Shown: positions 11,764 through 22,809 of the stretch, piece by piece
Position numbering within the stretch: position 1 is the first letter of the stretch
Layout of the letters: every line of letters begins with the position of its first letter
Origin: Saposhnikovia divaricata
Lineage: Eukaryota; Streptophyta; Magnoliopsida; Apiales; Apiaceae
DNA length: 64,000 nucleotides
Assembly (NCBI GenBank): GCA_036435485.1
Contig: CM071594.1
Span: forward strand, 104,559,001 to 104,623,000
Reading direction: 5' to 3'
Notes under the pieces: generated by a model
The model's database searches: none
Seen by the model: only the letters and a program-made list of their open reading frames with translations
Told to the model about the DNA's origin: nothing
Program-made: the position numbers and the translations under genes

Positions 11764-12359
11764 TTTCTTGGCTTCTCAACTCTGTTTTTGAGGATATTCG
11801 TACTAGTATTGTTTATATGTATTCTGCACACTTAATTTGGAATGAGTTAGCAATTCGTTATGCACAGAGTAACCTTCCTAAGATGTTTAATCTTCGAAAA
11901 GAAATTTCTCAACTATCTCAAGGATCTATGAGTATTACTGCTTATTATACTAAGTATAAAACGTTGATTGATGAATTGGACAGTCTTACTTCTAGACCTA
12001 GATGTGACTGTCTTAAGTGTACCTGTGATATCAACAGTAAACTCAATGTGTTTGATCTGAATATTCAGCTAATGCAGTTTCTTATGGGATTGAGTGATGT
12101 GTTTGCCTCAATTCGAGGTCAAATTCTGCTTATGGTACCTATTCCCACCTTAAGTCAATGCTATGCCATGCTACTTCAAGATGAGAATCAGAGGGATGTT
12201 CATGCTTTGACTGGACTAAATTCTAGTAATGTTGCTCTTAATGTACGAGGTTATGTGCCAGGAAAATTCACTGCTAAAACTGGTTCTCAGATTGGTCAGC
12301 CTGTTGGTAGCCTTGTGAAGAAACAAAGTGCTGATGCTTCTATTGTGTGTGACTTTTGA
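11757..12359 (+). pseudogene. Copia B gag fragment
   Basis: Retrotransposon gag of the UBN2/gag_2 style (FNLRKEISQL, YYTKYKTLIDEL, LMGLSDVF). It ends in TGA at 12357-12359 exactly where the second Cys of the zinc knuckle is expected after CDF. The N-terminus is lost at the junction with element A. Confidence 0.8.
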
Positions 12360-12451
12360 CATAGACAGGCCATTCTAGAGACAGGTGTTTCTGTGTTGTT
12401 GGATATCCATCTTGGCACAGGTTATTTGGTAAGCCTAAGCCAAAACCAAAG

Positions 12452-13480
12452 TTGGGCAATTCTCAAAAGGCAACTGCTGCTCAGGTCATCAGTGATATAT
12501 CTCCTGTCTTGAACAATGCTCAAATGACTTCAGGTCCTGCATCTCATGGTCTGTCGGATAGCCAATTTCAACACCTTGTTCAATTGTTGCAAACCACTAT
12601 GAAGACTCCTGCTACTGAGACCTCCTCAATCAATTGGCCCTCTGCAAATACAGTGCATCTAGCAGGTATTATCTCTGCTTCAAATACTTGCAAAAATCAG
12701 TGGATTATTGATACTAGGGCTACTGACCATGTAACTGCTTCTATTGATATTTTAGATAACCCTATAAAATGTCATGCCATGGTTCATTTACCTAATGGTA
12801 ATATCATTGAAGTTACTCATGTTGGTAGTGTCACTCTTTCATCAGGCATTACTTTGTATCAAGTACTCTGTGTTCCTAGCTTTTCTTATAATCTTTTGTC
12901 CATTTCGAAACTTCTTAAAGACTCAAATCTCACTGCTTCTTTCTCTGCTTCCTCCTGTTCTATTCAGGCCCCTACTTGGAAGAGGGATCTAGAGATTGGT
13001 AAAATTAAAGATGGCCTGTATGTCTTCAATTCTGGTGTGCAGCAATGTTCTTCTTCACCTGCTGTTTTGTCTTCTTAGTATTTTTGTAATGATGCTTTAT
13101 CCAGTTGTAATCAACTTCAAACAGTTTCTTCTGATATCTGGCATGCCAGATTGGGACATGTCCCAGTGTCTATTTTAAAACAATTATATGTGAAATGTAA
13201 TTCTGATTTTCAAGCTTGTCATCTTTCTAAACAAGCTATTCTGTCATTTCCAGATAGTACTACTTGCTCTACTGAATTGTTTCAATTAATTCATGCTGAT
13301 TTGTGGGGACCCTATTCAAGGGTCACAAATGATAATTGTAATCAATTCTTGACTATTTTAGATGATATGTCTCGAAAAACTTGGATTTTTCTGCTATCTA
13401 ATAAAACTCAAGTTCCAGCTATAATCAAAGATTTCTTGCTTTATGTTCAAAATCAGTTGGAAAAACAGTTAAAGTCTTAA
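12452..13480 (+). pseudogene. Copia B protease and integrase N-terminus
   Basis: Protease motif WIIDTRATDHVT (Arg for Gly next to the catalytic Asp-Thr). TAG at 13076-13078 interrupts, the same frame then carries the integrase zinc finger (HARLGH, CHLSK) and the first catalytic Asp (HADLWGP), ending at 13480 with a frame change. Confidence 0.8.
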
Positions 13481-15132
13481 GAACAGATAATGGTACTGAG
13501 TTTTTAAACAAAGACTTAGCTGCTATTCTATCCAGTTTTGGCATATTACATCAGACCAGTTGCCCCTATACGCCTCAACAAAATGGAAAAGTTGAGCGTA
13601 AACATCGACACTTGCTTAACACTGCAAGAGCCTTACGGTTTCATGCTAATCTACCAATCCATTGCTGGGGTGATTGTTTGTTAACTGCTACCTACCTTAT
13701 TAATAGACTACCCACAGCGGTTTTGAATGGTAAAACTCCATATCATGTATTGTTTAATCAAGCACCTGATTACAACAGTTTACGAGTTTTTGGATCATTA
13801 TGCTATGCTTCCACAGCTCCAAAGTCGTCTGATAAGTTTGCTCCTCGAGCAGTTAAGTGTGTTATGCTGGGTTATCCTTTTGGTAAAAAGGGGTATCGAT
13901 TACTTAATCTTGAAACAAGGAAGGTCTTTGTTTCTCGAAATGTTCAATTTGTTGAACATATATTTCCATTTCGAGAACTACAGTCCAAAGTGCCTTCTCA
14001 ACCTTTTCCCTGCAACTCTTCTGTCTCAGATGAACCATTGGCTTACACTATTGCTGAACCTCAACAAATAATCAATGTGCCAACATATACTGACACAGTT
14101 CCTTCAGATAGTATTGCTGATAATGATACTCCTGTTGTTGATGAATCTCCTATTGTTACTGAGTCTACACAGGAGTCTCCTACTATTTCTCATCCCCCTC
14201 CTCGTCCTACTCGACAACGTACTGTACCACTGAAATATTCAGACTACACTGGATTACCAAATAAATTTGTTTCAGCATCAAGCAAAGTCACTTTGCCGGA
14301 TACATTGAACTATGATACTTTTACTCCAGATTACACTCATTTCTTAGCCAATGTAACAAAAATCTCTGAGCCGTATTCATACAAACAGGCTGCTGTTTCT
14401 CCTGAGTGGTGTACTGCTATGGCTACTGAGTTAGCTGCTTTGGAAGCTAACGATACATGGGATGTTGTTCCCTTACCTGAAAATCAGAAGTTAGTTGACT
14501 GTAAGTGGGTGTACAAAGTCAAGTACTTACCCACAGGTGAAGTTGATCGCTATAAGGCTCGATTAGTTGCCAAGGGCTTTACACAAACTGAAGGGGTCGA
14601 TTATTTCGGGACGTTTGCTCCTGTAGCTAAGATGACATCCCTTCGTACCTTGCTTTTTGTGGCTGCTGCTAAAAACTGGATAATTGATCAGCTTGATGTT
14701 ACTAATGCATTCTTGCATGGTGAGTTAAAAGAGGATGTCTACATGGTGCTTCCACCTGGCTTCACTCCCTCTGCTGCTATTCAAGAAAAATATCCAGGTC
14801 AAATTCTTGTTTGCAAACTTAAGAAGTCCTTGTATGGACTTAAACAAGCACCTCGACAATGGTTTTTGAAACTCTATGAAGCTTTACTACAGTTTGGCTT
14901 TGTTCAATCTGTAAGTAATCATTCCTTATTCACTTATAAAACTGATGCTTCAATTGTTACATTGTTAGTCTATGTCGATGACATGGTGTTATCTGGAAAT
15001 AACTCTGCTCTTATGCATCGTGTGAAGACTTTTCTTAGTTCACGTTTTAAAATCAAAGATCTTGGCACTCTTAAGTATTTTTTAGGGATGGAGTTGGCTC
15101 GTTCCTCAGCTGGCATATATCTTAATCAATGA
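13481..15132 (+). pseudogene. Copia B integrase C-half and reverse transcriptase
   Basis: After a frameshift near 13480 the integrase continues with Asp (RTDNGTEF) and Glu (NGKVERK), then a proline-rich linker and the RT: WVYKVKYLPTGE, RLVAKGF, QLDVTNAFLHG and the catalytic YVDD (LLVYVDDMVL). It ends at TGA 15130-15132 after GIYLNQ, where the frame otherwise continues. Confidence 0.85.
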
Positions 15133-15147
15133 AAATATACTCTTGAT

Positions 15148-16071
15148 TTGCTTAAAGATGTTGGCTTGCAGTCTAGTAAACCTTCTGTTGTTCCTATGGA
15201 ACAGAATCATCAACTTCTTACCATAGATGATTCAACTGTTATATCAGATATCTCACTCTATCGTCGATTAGTTGGTCGTTTGATTTACCTTACCATCTCT
15301 CGTCCTGATATTGCATATGCAGTACATGTTCTAGCCCAGTTTATGGCATCTCCTAAAGCTTGTCATTTACAAGCTATGTTTAAACTATTACGTTACATCA
15401 AGGGTACTTGTGGTCAAGGCTTGCTATTGTCAGCTAAATCCAACCTTCAATTAACTGCATACTCTGATGCTGACTGGGGTAGTTGTAAGATTACACGTCG
15501 TTCTGTCACTGGCTTTTGTGTTACTCTTGGTCCTTCTTTGATTGCCTGGAAAAGCAAGAAACAACCCACTGTGTCAAGGTCATCATCTGAGGCTGAATAC
15601 AAGTCTATGGCCGATACAACGTGTGAAATAGTCTGGTTGCATTCGTTACTCAATGAGCTTGGAGTTCCTCAACTGTCACCAACTACATTGTACTGTGACA
15701 ACATTTCAGCACTGTATATTGCTGCAAATCCGGTTTACCATGAACGCACAAAACATATTGAAATAGACTGTCATCTTATTCGTGAAAAGCTTCAGAAAGG
15801 CATCATTTCAACTGCATATCTCTCTACTACTGAGCAACCTGCAGATCTTTTCACCAAGGCATTAGGTGCTGCTCATTTACAGTTTCTTTTGGCCAAGTTA
15901 GGAGTTCAAAATCTCTTTTCCACTCCTCACTTGAGGGGGGATGTTAACCATGTTCAGGTGCATTATGATCGTGACTGTGGTACCTCGAATACATTCTCTA
16001 TTAAGCACCAACTTGTGCATAAGGAGAGCAGAGCAAATAAAGGAAATATTCTATCCAGGTGTTATGTTTAG
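15148..16071 (+). pseudogene. Copia B RNase H
   Basis: Same frame as the RT upstream of the TGA. RNase H motifs: YSDADWGSCK, SRSSSEAEYKSMA, YCDNISALYIAANP, HIEIDCHLIREKL and ADLFTKALG. The frame runs on about 130 bases into the LTR because the normal stop is lost. Confidence 0.85.
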
Positions 16072-16300
16072 AGAATGGTCCAGCTGGCAACATTGTGTCC
16101 TCAAGTTAGTTAGGACCACACACACATATTGTGTCATATTAGTAGAGAGGTGGTGTAGAGTAGGCAACAAGTTATCAAAACATTTTATGTAACCAATTTT
16201 TTATTCTCTGATTGTAATCTCTGTACTTCTCTTCTCAGAGTATCAAAATGAAGTTTATTATGATATATCTTGTCTTCTTCATTTCCTATGTTTATTAATA
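15942..16300 (+). repeat. 3' LTR of Copia element B (end approximate)
   Basis: Starts TGTTAACC directly after the polypurine tract. The right boundary is undefined, since the other LTR is missing. Confidence 0.5.
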
Positions 16301-16339
16301 AATTGACACATTGTGTATACATGTCACGTTAAAGTGGTA

Positions 16340-16925
16340 ATTGACGCAATTCTTAGGCCTTCAGCCATAGCTGCTGTGTCGGCAATAATATCAGCCGTCA
16401 AAACCTTAGAATTGCCCACAGTAACCTTCTGACAGTCATATCCACCCATAGATGACAGAGGCAATCAGTATTCAGTCCCACAAACTCAAAATAGTTACAA
16501 AATGGCCGGCCGTGCAATATCGTTCAGCCTCAATTTAAACCATGAGTCCATGCCAGTACCAATCGTCAAACTAAAGCCAGACTTTGGATGCTAGACATCT
16601 CTTAGTTCATACACTACATATGGGTCTCACTGGTCAAAAATGCTCTGATCTAGTTGTAAATTCGATTGCTCCTGAATCTAATTTTTTAAGGGCAGGGGGA
16701 TCCACTCTTTATCACCATAACCTAAACTAAAAATTAAGGAGACAAAACGCAAAAGTGTTAAAATGTCCCAAGTACTGTTGTAACGTGAATCTTAGGTATT
16801 AACTCTAGTTAGTAATTGATGGAAATGGGTTAATAGTGTAATGTGGAATAATGCATACAAAAGAGATTAAGAAGACCCTTCAATGAGATCATCTTTACTA
16901 AATGTCATGTTTGCCTTCACTGAGA
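16340..16925. repeat. Direct duplication, copy 1
   Basis: Shares an ordered series of blocks with 17285-17815: CTGTGTCGGC, TCAGCCTCAATTTA, ATTAAGGAGACAAAA, TAGAAATGGGTTAAT-like and GAGATCATCTT(T/C)ACTAA. A diverged, roughly 0.55-kb duplication about 0.9 kb apart inside intron 7. Confidence 0.7.
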
Positions 16926-17284
16926 AATCTTTACTTCGATATTTTAATAGTAAGAACACCAAAACCATGTACAAATGACTTCATCAACGGTTAGACATTA
17001 TACGAACTTTTTAACAATCTTAAGATAAGATGGTAGTAAGCAAAAAAAGGACTTAGTCGTAAACAAAACCAAAAGATTTGCAAAATATTTACAAGAAATA
17101 AACCATCCCTTAAACAAACCCTAAATCTGGTACATCCCCATCAATCCCCCCCCCCCCAACCCCAACCGCAACCGGGTCTCATTCTTGCTCCCCATCCATC
17201 GGAAGTTAAAATTCTCCTTTCCTTTCAGATAGGCGCATTCATTCTGAAAACCAATACCCAAATATTTAATCTAGGTTGCAGCAG

Positions 17285-17815
17285 TCGTGATTGACACAAA
17301 AAGAATTTTTTTTTCTCTGCCTTATATTCTAATATCAGCTGTGTCGGCCCACATCAGCCTTAACAGCTACACATCACGAGTAAAAACCTTGTGGCTGTCA
17401 TATTCGCTGATAATCTTAACAGGCAATCTTGGTCCAGCAAACCCAAAAACGATTACATAATGGCCATCGCAAAGGTTCAGCCTCAATTTAGAACCATGCC
17501 AATATCCAACCACCCAAATACAACATCATTTATTAAATCACCCACTACACTTACGCAACATTAAATTAACCATCGCCTCGAAATTAAAGACAAAATCATT
17601 TCCATCACCATCTCCTTAAAATTAAGGAGACAAAATACAACATCGTTAAACTGTCCCATGTATTGTTGTGTTATACATATTACATATCACTGTATTAACT
17701 CCAGTTAGCAACTAATAGAAATGGGTTAATTTAGTTTAATGTAGAATAATGGAAAGGAAGGAGATACAAGAAGACCTTTAAAGAGATCATCTTCACTAAT
17801 GGTCATGTTTGTTAA
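17285..17815. repeat. Direct duplication, copy 2
   Basis: Partner of 16340-16925. Between the copies lies a C-run at 17146-17157 and no other feature. Confidence 0.7.
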
Positions 17816-17912
17816 TGCCACCCCACTTGTAACCAATTAAAGCATTAACAAAGTCAATCGCCAAGCTAAGCTTTCCATATGCCACATCAGACAACATGTT
17901 TCCAAAATCCTA

Positions 17913-18183
17913 GGGCCATGTTTGTTTTAGGGGATTATAATCCTTGGAAAATTACACTATCTTTCTTCAATTTAAAGGATTATAATCCCATGGAAGTATA
18001 TTGCTATCATCTTTTTGATTCATTTTTATGGGATTATAATACCTTCTTTCACAAGGTATTATAATCCCATGGAAGTGAACTAAACCAATGATTAAAATGT
18101 GAATTCATGGGATTATAATCCCCTGTGTTTGAGATTTATAAGCTAATAATTTGGGGATTATAATCCCTTGAAACAAACATGGC
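17913..18183. mobile_element. MITE built from repeated GGATTATAATCC palindromes
   Basis: About 271 bp with inverted ends GCCATGTTTGTTT...; six copies of the 12-bp palindrome GGATTATAATCC (two imperfect) occur at roughly 17932, 17978, 18031, 18056, 18111 and 18155. Both flanks read CTAG, so the exact ends and target duplication are ambiguous. No coding capacity. Confidence 0.78.
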
Positions 18184-18969
18184 TAGGTGACTTCTACACT
18201 CACACCTTACCCAAAAGTCCAAACTTCTTCATCCGGCTCCATGAATTTGGAGAATATATACCCACATCAGGTATCTCATCCCAAATCTAAAGTGACCACA
18301 CCACAATCATCTATACATGCTGTAAGAGGCACCTCTCTAAAATACAAAGTGTACCACAGGAAAACCACATTTTGAAACCAAACAAAGGAAAGACAAGTAC
18401 CAACATCCCCAGGAGGAATTTTAAATAGAATTAGCCAAATTACAACTTTGACCACCTTCATCTTTAACTTTCTTTAAGTATAAAAACATTAACGGTTTAG
18501 ATTTTGAAAATATACATTGCAAAAAAGTCAATAAATTTTACGCAACAGCATTTATATTTATATATTAGTAAGAAATCATGGACAAAGTGGAGAAAGTGAA
18601 TATAGGGGCAATTTCATTATGTTAGTGGATAAATTGGAGGGATTATTTTAAAAATTAATTATTAACTCAACACTAATGTTCACAAAAAAAAAACATACTC
18701 TGAAAGAGATCAGTCAATCACTATGAGACTGAAATTCCAGCAACATTTTCACAAAAACCATCAATGAACCAGCACATTTTTTGAAAACATTATATACTTA
18801 TGCCCACACCCGGACAGACTACAAGCATGGAAGACATAGAAGATTACAAAGTTATTTGGTTTCCTAAGCTTACATAGAGAGGTTCCACTGACAAATAATG
18901 TACACACTGACAACATAACATAACCAACAAACATTTTTCTGGGTAAGATACAAGAAATTTAATACGTAC
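18184..18969. other. Intron 7 upstream end, nothing recognised
   Basis: AT-rich intronic DNA between the MITE and exon 7. No repeat or frame stands out. Confidence 0.5.
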
Positions 18970-19032
18970 GCCACCTGTTTGCCTCTACTAAGGCTCGAAA
19001 ACTCGACCTTTGCTAACCAAGGAAGGTAATAT
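18970..19032 (-). CDS. Exon 7 of DEG14-like gene
   Basis: Acceptor CTTGCAG|ATATTAC lies inside a 26-bp perfect palindrome; donor GTGGC|GTACGT. Encodes YYLPWLAKVEFSSLSRGKQV. The nearer GT after CAG would put exon 8 out of frame, so the GTACGT donor was chosen. Confidence 0.6.
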
Positions 19033-19056
19033 CTGCAAGGCTTAAGCCTTGCAGAT
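19031..19056. other. 26-bp perfect palindrome over a splice acceptor
   Basis: Arms ATCTGCAAGGCTT and AAGCCTTGCAGAT with no loop. The exon 7 acceptor (minus strand CAG at 19035-19033) lies in the arm, so the pre-mRNA could fold the acceptor into a hairpin. Confidence 0.8.
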
Positions 19057-19162
19057 CATTGCAATAATAACATATAAATAAAGTTGAAAAGCATTATATT
19101 AGGGCAAGAAAAAAATTGGCAAAATAATAAACAAGCTTAGTAGTAGAAAGATCATCGTGTAC

Positions 19163-19296
19163 CCATGAGCATCCCACAGCTTCAAGCATGACCGGATAAC
19201 CCGTATTGGGAGAGGATGATAACTTTTATTGCCATCAAAAAAGTTGATGCCACACACATGCCCCATCTTAGTTATAAGCGGACCTCCTTCACCATC
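19163..19296 (-). CDS. Exon 6 of DEG14-like gene (degenerate Ser region)
   Basis: Acceptor CAATTAG|GATGGT, donor CATGG|GTACAC. Reads DGEGGPLITKMGHVCGINFF: the oxyanion/Ser segment with Glu in place of the nucleophilic Ser of GNSGGP. Confidence 0.78.
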
Positions 19297-19562
19297 CTAA
19301 TTGATACAGATTAGTCAGCTAAAAATTCATAAGAATGACTTATCACTTGACATTAACACAAGTATACAAACGAACATAGAAATAAGAATGCACGTATCGT
19401 GTAAACTAAGCACGGATAATATCCAACTACATCGAGATTTAGCACTAGACCACAATGCAAAATTTACTTAAAGAAAATTAAAAGATCAAACCAATCACAG
19501 AGTAGTTCAACTTCAACGACAAAATTTATAAATGAATGAAACATTTATTAAACATACAAGAT

Positions 19563-20330
19563 CATTACAAGGATTTTTGCTTTAGACGCCACTCAAAACG
19601 TGTTGTCTGAATGTACCAAAAACTGTTGACTATTGAGAAGTCGTCTGATACACACCTCAGACAATACACAGCAAGCTGTTGTGTGAAAGTTGAAAGACAA
19701 GTAAAAGCCACCTCAAAAGAGTTGTCTGATACCCAGAAACAACAACACTTTCTTTGGAAACCTGTTGTCAAAGCTCCAATAATGCAACACGTTTTAACGA
19801 ATATATTGTTGTTTTAAGCAGTAAAGACAATGGTTTTTAAAAGAAAGCCTATTGTTGAAGTGCAAAAGATACAATTCTTTACTTGATCAGGGCTGTTGTT
19901 GTATGTCATTACAGACAATGGTTTCTTAGCAAAAACGAGTTGTTTTATGGTTAGATGTACAACATGTTATCTCATATGGCATGTTGTTGTAGAGTAGGAA
20001 GGATAACACTTTCTTAGTATATAACATGTTGTTATTTGTTAAAAGAGACAACAGTTTTGCAGAGTATAACATGTTGTTATTTGTTAAAAGAGACAACAGT
20101 TTTGTAGAGTATAACATGTTGTTATTTGTTAAAAGAGACAACAGTTTTGTGGGTTTTAACTTGCCGTGTGTATTCTTCTCCCACATTACTTTGTTAAATG
20201 GTACAAGTTGTTTGATTGCATTTTTTACAACTGTTAACATTAAGTAGTTTTTATTTTCCTGTTGTGTGAGTCATTCTCACAAGGGATTTTAATAAAAGCA
20301 TTGCTTGATATATAATACAACAAGTGTTAA
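19563..20330. repeat. Left subterminal repeat region of the CACTA element
   Basis: Dense in TGTTGT, TTGTCTGA and GACAAC motifs. Contains three 45-bp tandem units at 20020-20154 (TATAACATGTTGTTATTTG start). The open frames across the units are repeat artefacts. Confidence 0.75.
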
Positions 20331-22809
20331 TCATTGGTGGGCATTGGCTAAAAGTATCTTAAACAATGGTTCTAGACATGTAAAGAAAACCAAACTACAC
20401 TATAAAATGAAAATGCCAAGAAACAAACAATAGAAACCAATTCAATCCATCCCTCCAATACGACCAATATTCACCATACCATCAACCAAAACCACACAAG
20501 CAATTTTTCACCTTATAACACCAACACCACCAACAAACGTACACAACCAACCAACCAAGTACATAATTAAAGTCTATCCATATCCAAAACAACTAATACA
20601 TAAGTCATATTTTTAGGTGAACACATCCACAAAAGAGACGGACTAAAAGTTTAATTTACGCTACTACCAAGTTCAATAAAAGACGACAGAGTTCAACAAG
20701 CGAGGTGCTTCAACATATACTTCGCCAAGTCAGTCCTTATATCATTAAGCTCAGCCATGCCATAGTTCAAGTTGCTGCTGCATCGCCACTGCAAAATGGA
20801 ACATGTATTGGAAGTCATATATCTTCACCACAAAACACAAGGATATCAGCAAAAATTCATAAAATATATCACATTACGAACTGCAACTACTTGACTTCAT
20901 TCGAAGAGAAAATATATATTTAACCATAGATCAATAGTTCACTATTTACTAAAACCGTTAATGTGAAAATGCAAAAGATAGGATAATGTTAGTTGAATAG
21001 ATAGATTGTTAACCTGAGTACATGAAAATTGACTAGAAGGTGGAAGGTGGAAACTGGTAACCATAGTAACAAATCCAACGATCTCAAACGTTAGTGTATT
21101 TTGTGCTCTTATTTATTTCATCAAAAGCATCCACTTTGAAACCTTTTTCAAACCTTCCACTTTGAAACACATTAAAAGCATGTGAAGTTCAAGTTAAATA
21201 TAGCCATTCGTAAGCACTTACAATGAGAGGCCATCCCTTTAAAGTCTAATTACTGCCACCATGATTTGATCCTGCATGGAATTTGATACAAGCTATGATG
21301 TCACACATACTAACATAATAAATAGACCCTGACCGCGGATTAATTTCTAGTGATTTTTTCCAATCTGAAAATCGCCCAAGTTTCAAACTCATAGGACAAA
21401 TAGATGATAACAGTAATATAGAGATTGGTCAGCTAAGTTACCAGGAATTATAAACTTACCAAAGGGAATCGAAAGGCTCAATGGAGTCAGGCCCAGATGG
21501 GCTGAAACATGCAGGAAACTCTCTCATCTCCATTTGGTGCTTCTTGTAGATTCGTAATTAATAACTGGGAACTAATACAAACTCAGGTAAACGGAATCAA
21601 TACTAGTATAGATTGAGAAAGGGTGTCATACTGAGAAAGGGCTTGACAAGCACACGTGAATCACATACAAAGTGGGTTTCTAGAAATTCCAGAAAAATTC
21701 CAGAAATTCGGACAAAATGCATTGAACAACCTGAACCCAACGTAACCTCTCCTAAAACTGCAGCCGTAACAATAAACAAGCTACAAAACTCGGTCCAAGA
21801 CACCACTCAGAAGGCCTTAAGCCAATGCCACCCGCAAATTCCACAAGGGATGTTGACAATTCATAAGATTGGTTATGATAAGCACCATGACTCTCCATTC
21901 CAACCGAATAACTTACATCAATAAACCACCTCAAGAAACCAGCTAAGAACACCCAGGCATAACTGCTAACTTGACATCTCATATCCCGTCTCCATAACAG
22001 GGCAAAACACTGCATAGACGAGATTACCAATTGCAATAGAAAGGACCCTCTACACCTCGAGAAAACAGACCCCAAGCACATGCCACACACATCTCTGCAG
22101 CAAATACCAAACCCACCTCTCTTGACCAAGCAAAGAACAACCCCCCTTGGCAAAAAGCACCAGCCACCGAAAAAGAATATTTGCAAATCAGACTTAGAAT
22201 TTAGAACTCCCAAGTCATTTCCGGGGTGAAGAAACTCAAACTAATTAGTCCTATAGGCAAATCAACTGAAATACGAACTAATTAACACATACAAAAAATT
22301 AATTAAATTAGAAATAGAAACTTACTAATTGAATTGAAAAATGGATTGCTTCAAATAGAGGGGGCTTTCGTATGAACAAATTTCGTGAGGTTTCAAGCTA
22401 GATCTATGAATTGGAACCACGGAACTCGACGGTAGCGTTGGAGTAGAGACGACGTCGTTTCCATTGCCGGCAGGGAGAGATATTATTATTTGAATATTGA
22501 GGAGAGAGAGAGAGAGAGCGAGATTTGGTGAGCCGGCAGATTGAAAGAGATGAGAGATGTTAGTTTAATACTAGAATTTTTTAGAAAAGGGGGGAAAATA
22601 GAGCCGAGGGACTGATGTGAATCTAATTTTTGGTGGAGAAGGAAGTGAAATTTGAGTAAAGTGGGAAGTGAAATGGAGGGGGGAAATCAAATATTAACAC
22701 GCGGCAATATGAATTTGATGAAAGGAGGGAAGTGAAATTTTAGATTTTGGATCATGAAATTTTAAGAAATTTGATTTGAAACAAAAAAAAAAATCAAATT
22801 TTCAGAATA
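20331..22809. other. CACTA interior, left part, with exon-like pieces on the minus strand
   Basis: Minus strand around 21537-21468 reads YKKHQMEMREF..SPSGPDSIEPFDSL and ends at a good donor CTTTG|GTAAGT. A GA-rich tract at 22500-22520 and ACGACGTCGT at 22451-22460 look like the CT-rich leader of a minus-strand gene. I could not assemble a protein or name a family; captured host sequence is possible. Confidence 0.35.

Larger units (their letters stand above)
11755..16300 (+). mobile_element. Copia element B (gag to 3' LTR, 5' end lost)
   Basis: Starts inside gag at the equivalent of residue about 85 (MVISWLLNSV), continues through PR, INT, RT and RNase H, then a polypurine tract GAGGGGGGA (15933-15941) and an LTR starting TG at 15942. 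The LTR end near 16300 is a guess. The LTR does not resemble the sequence before the primer site of element A. Confidence 0.75.

Noticed and set aside
18970..18975. Exon 7 donor at CAG|GTGGCG
   Set aside because: Using it leaves phase 0, which puts a stop in exon 8; the GTACGT donor five bases later keeps frame and is a stronger site.
19926..20247. Open frames on both strands across the 45-bp repeats
   Set aside because: Repeat length is a multiple of three, so frames stay open by construction; no protein features.
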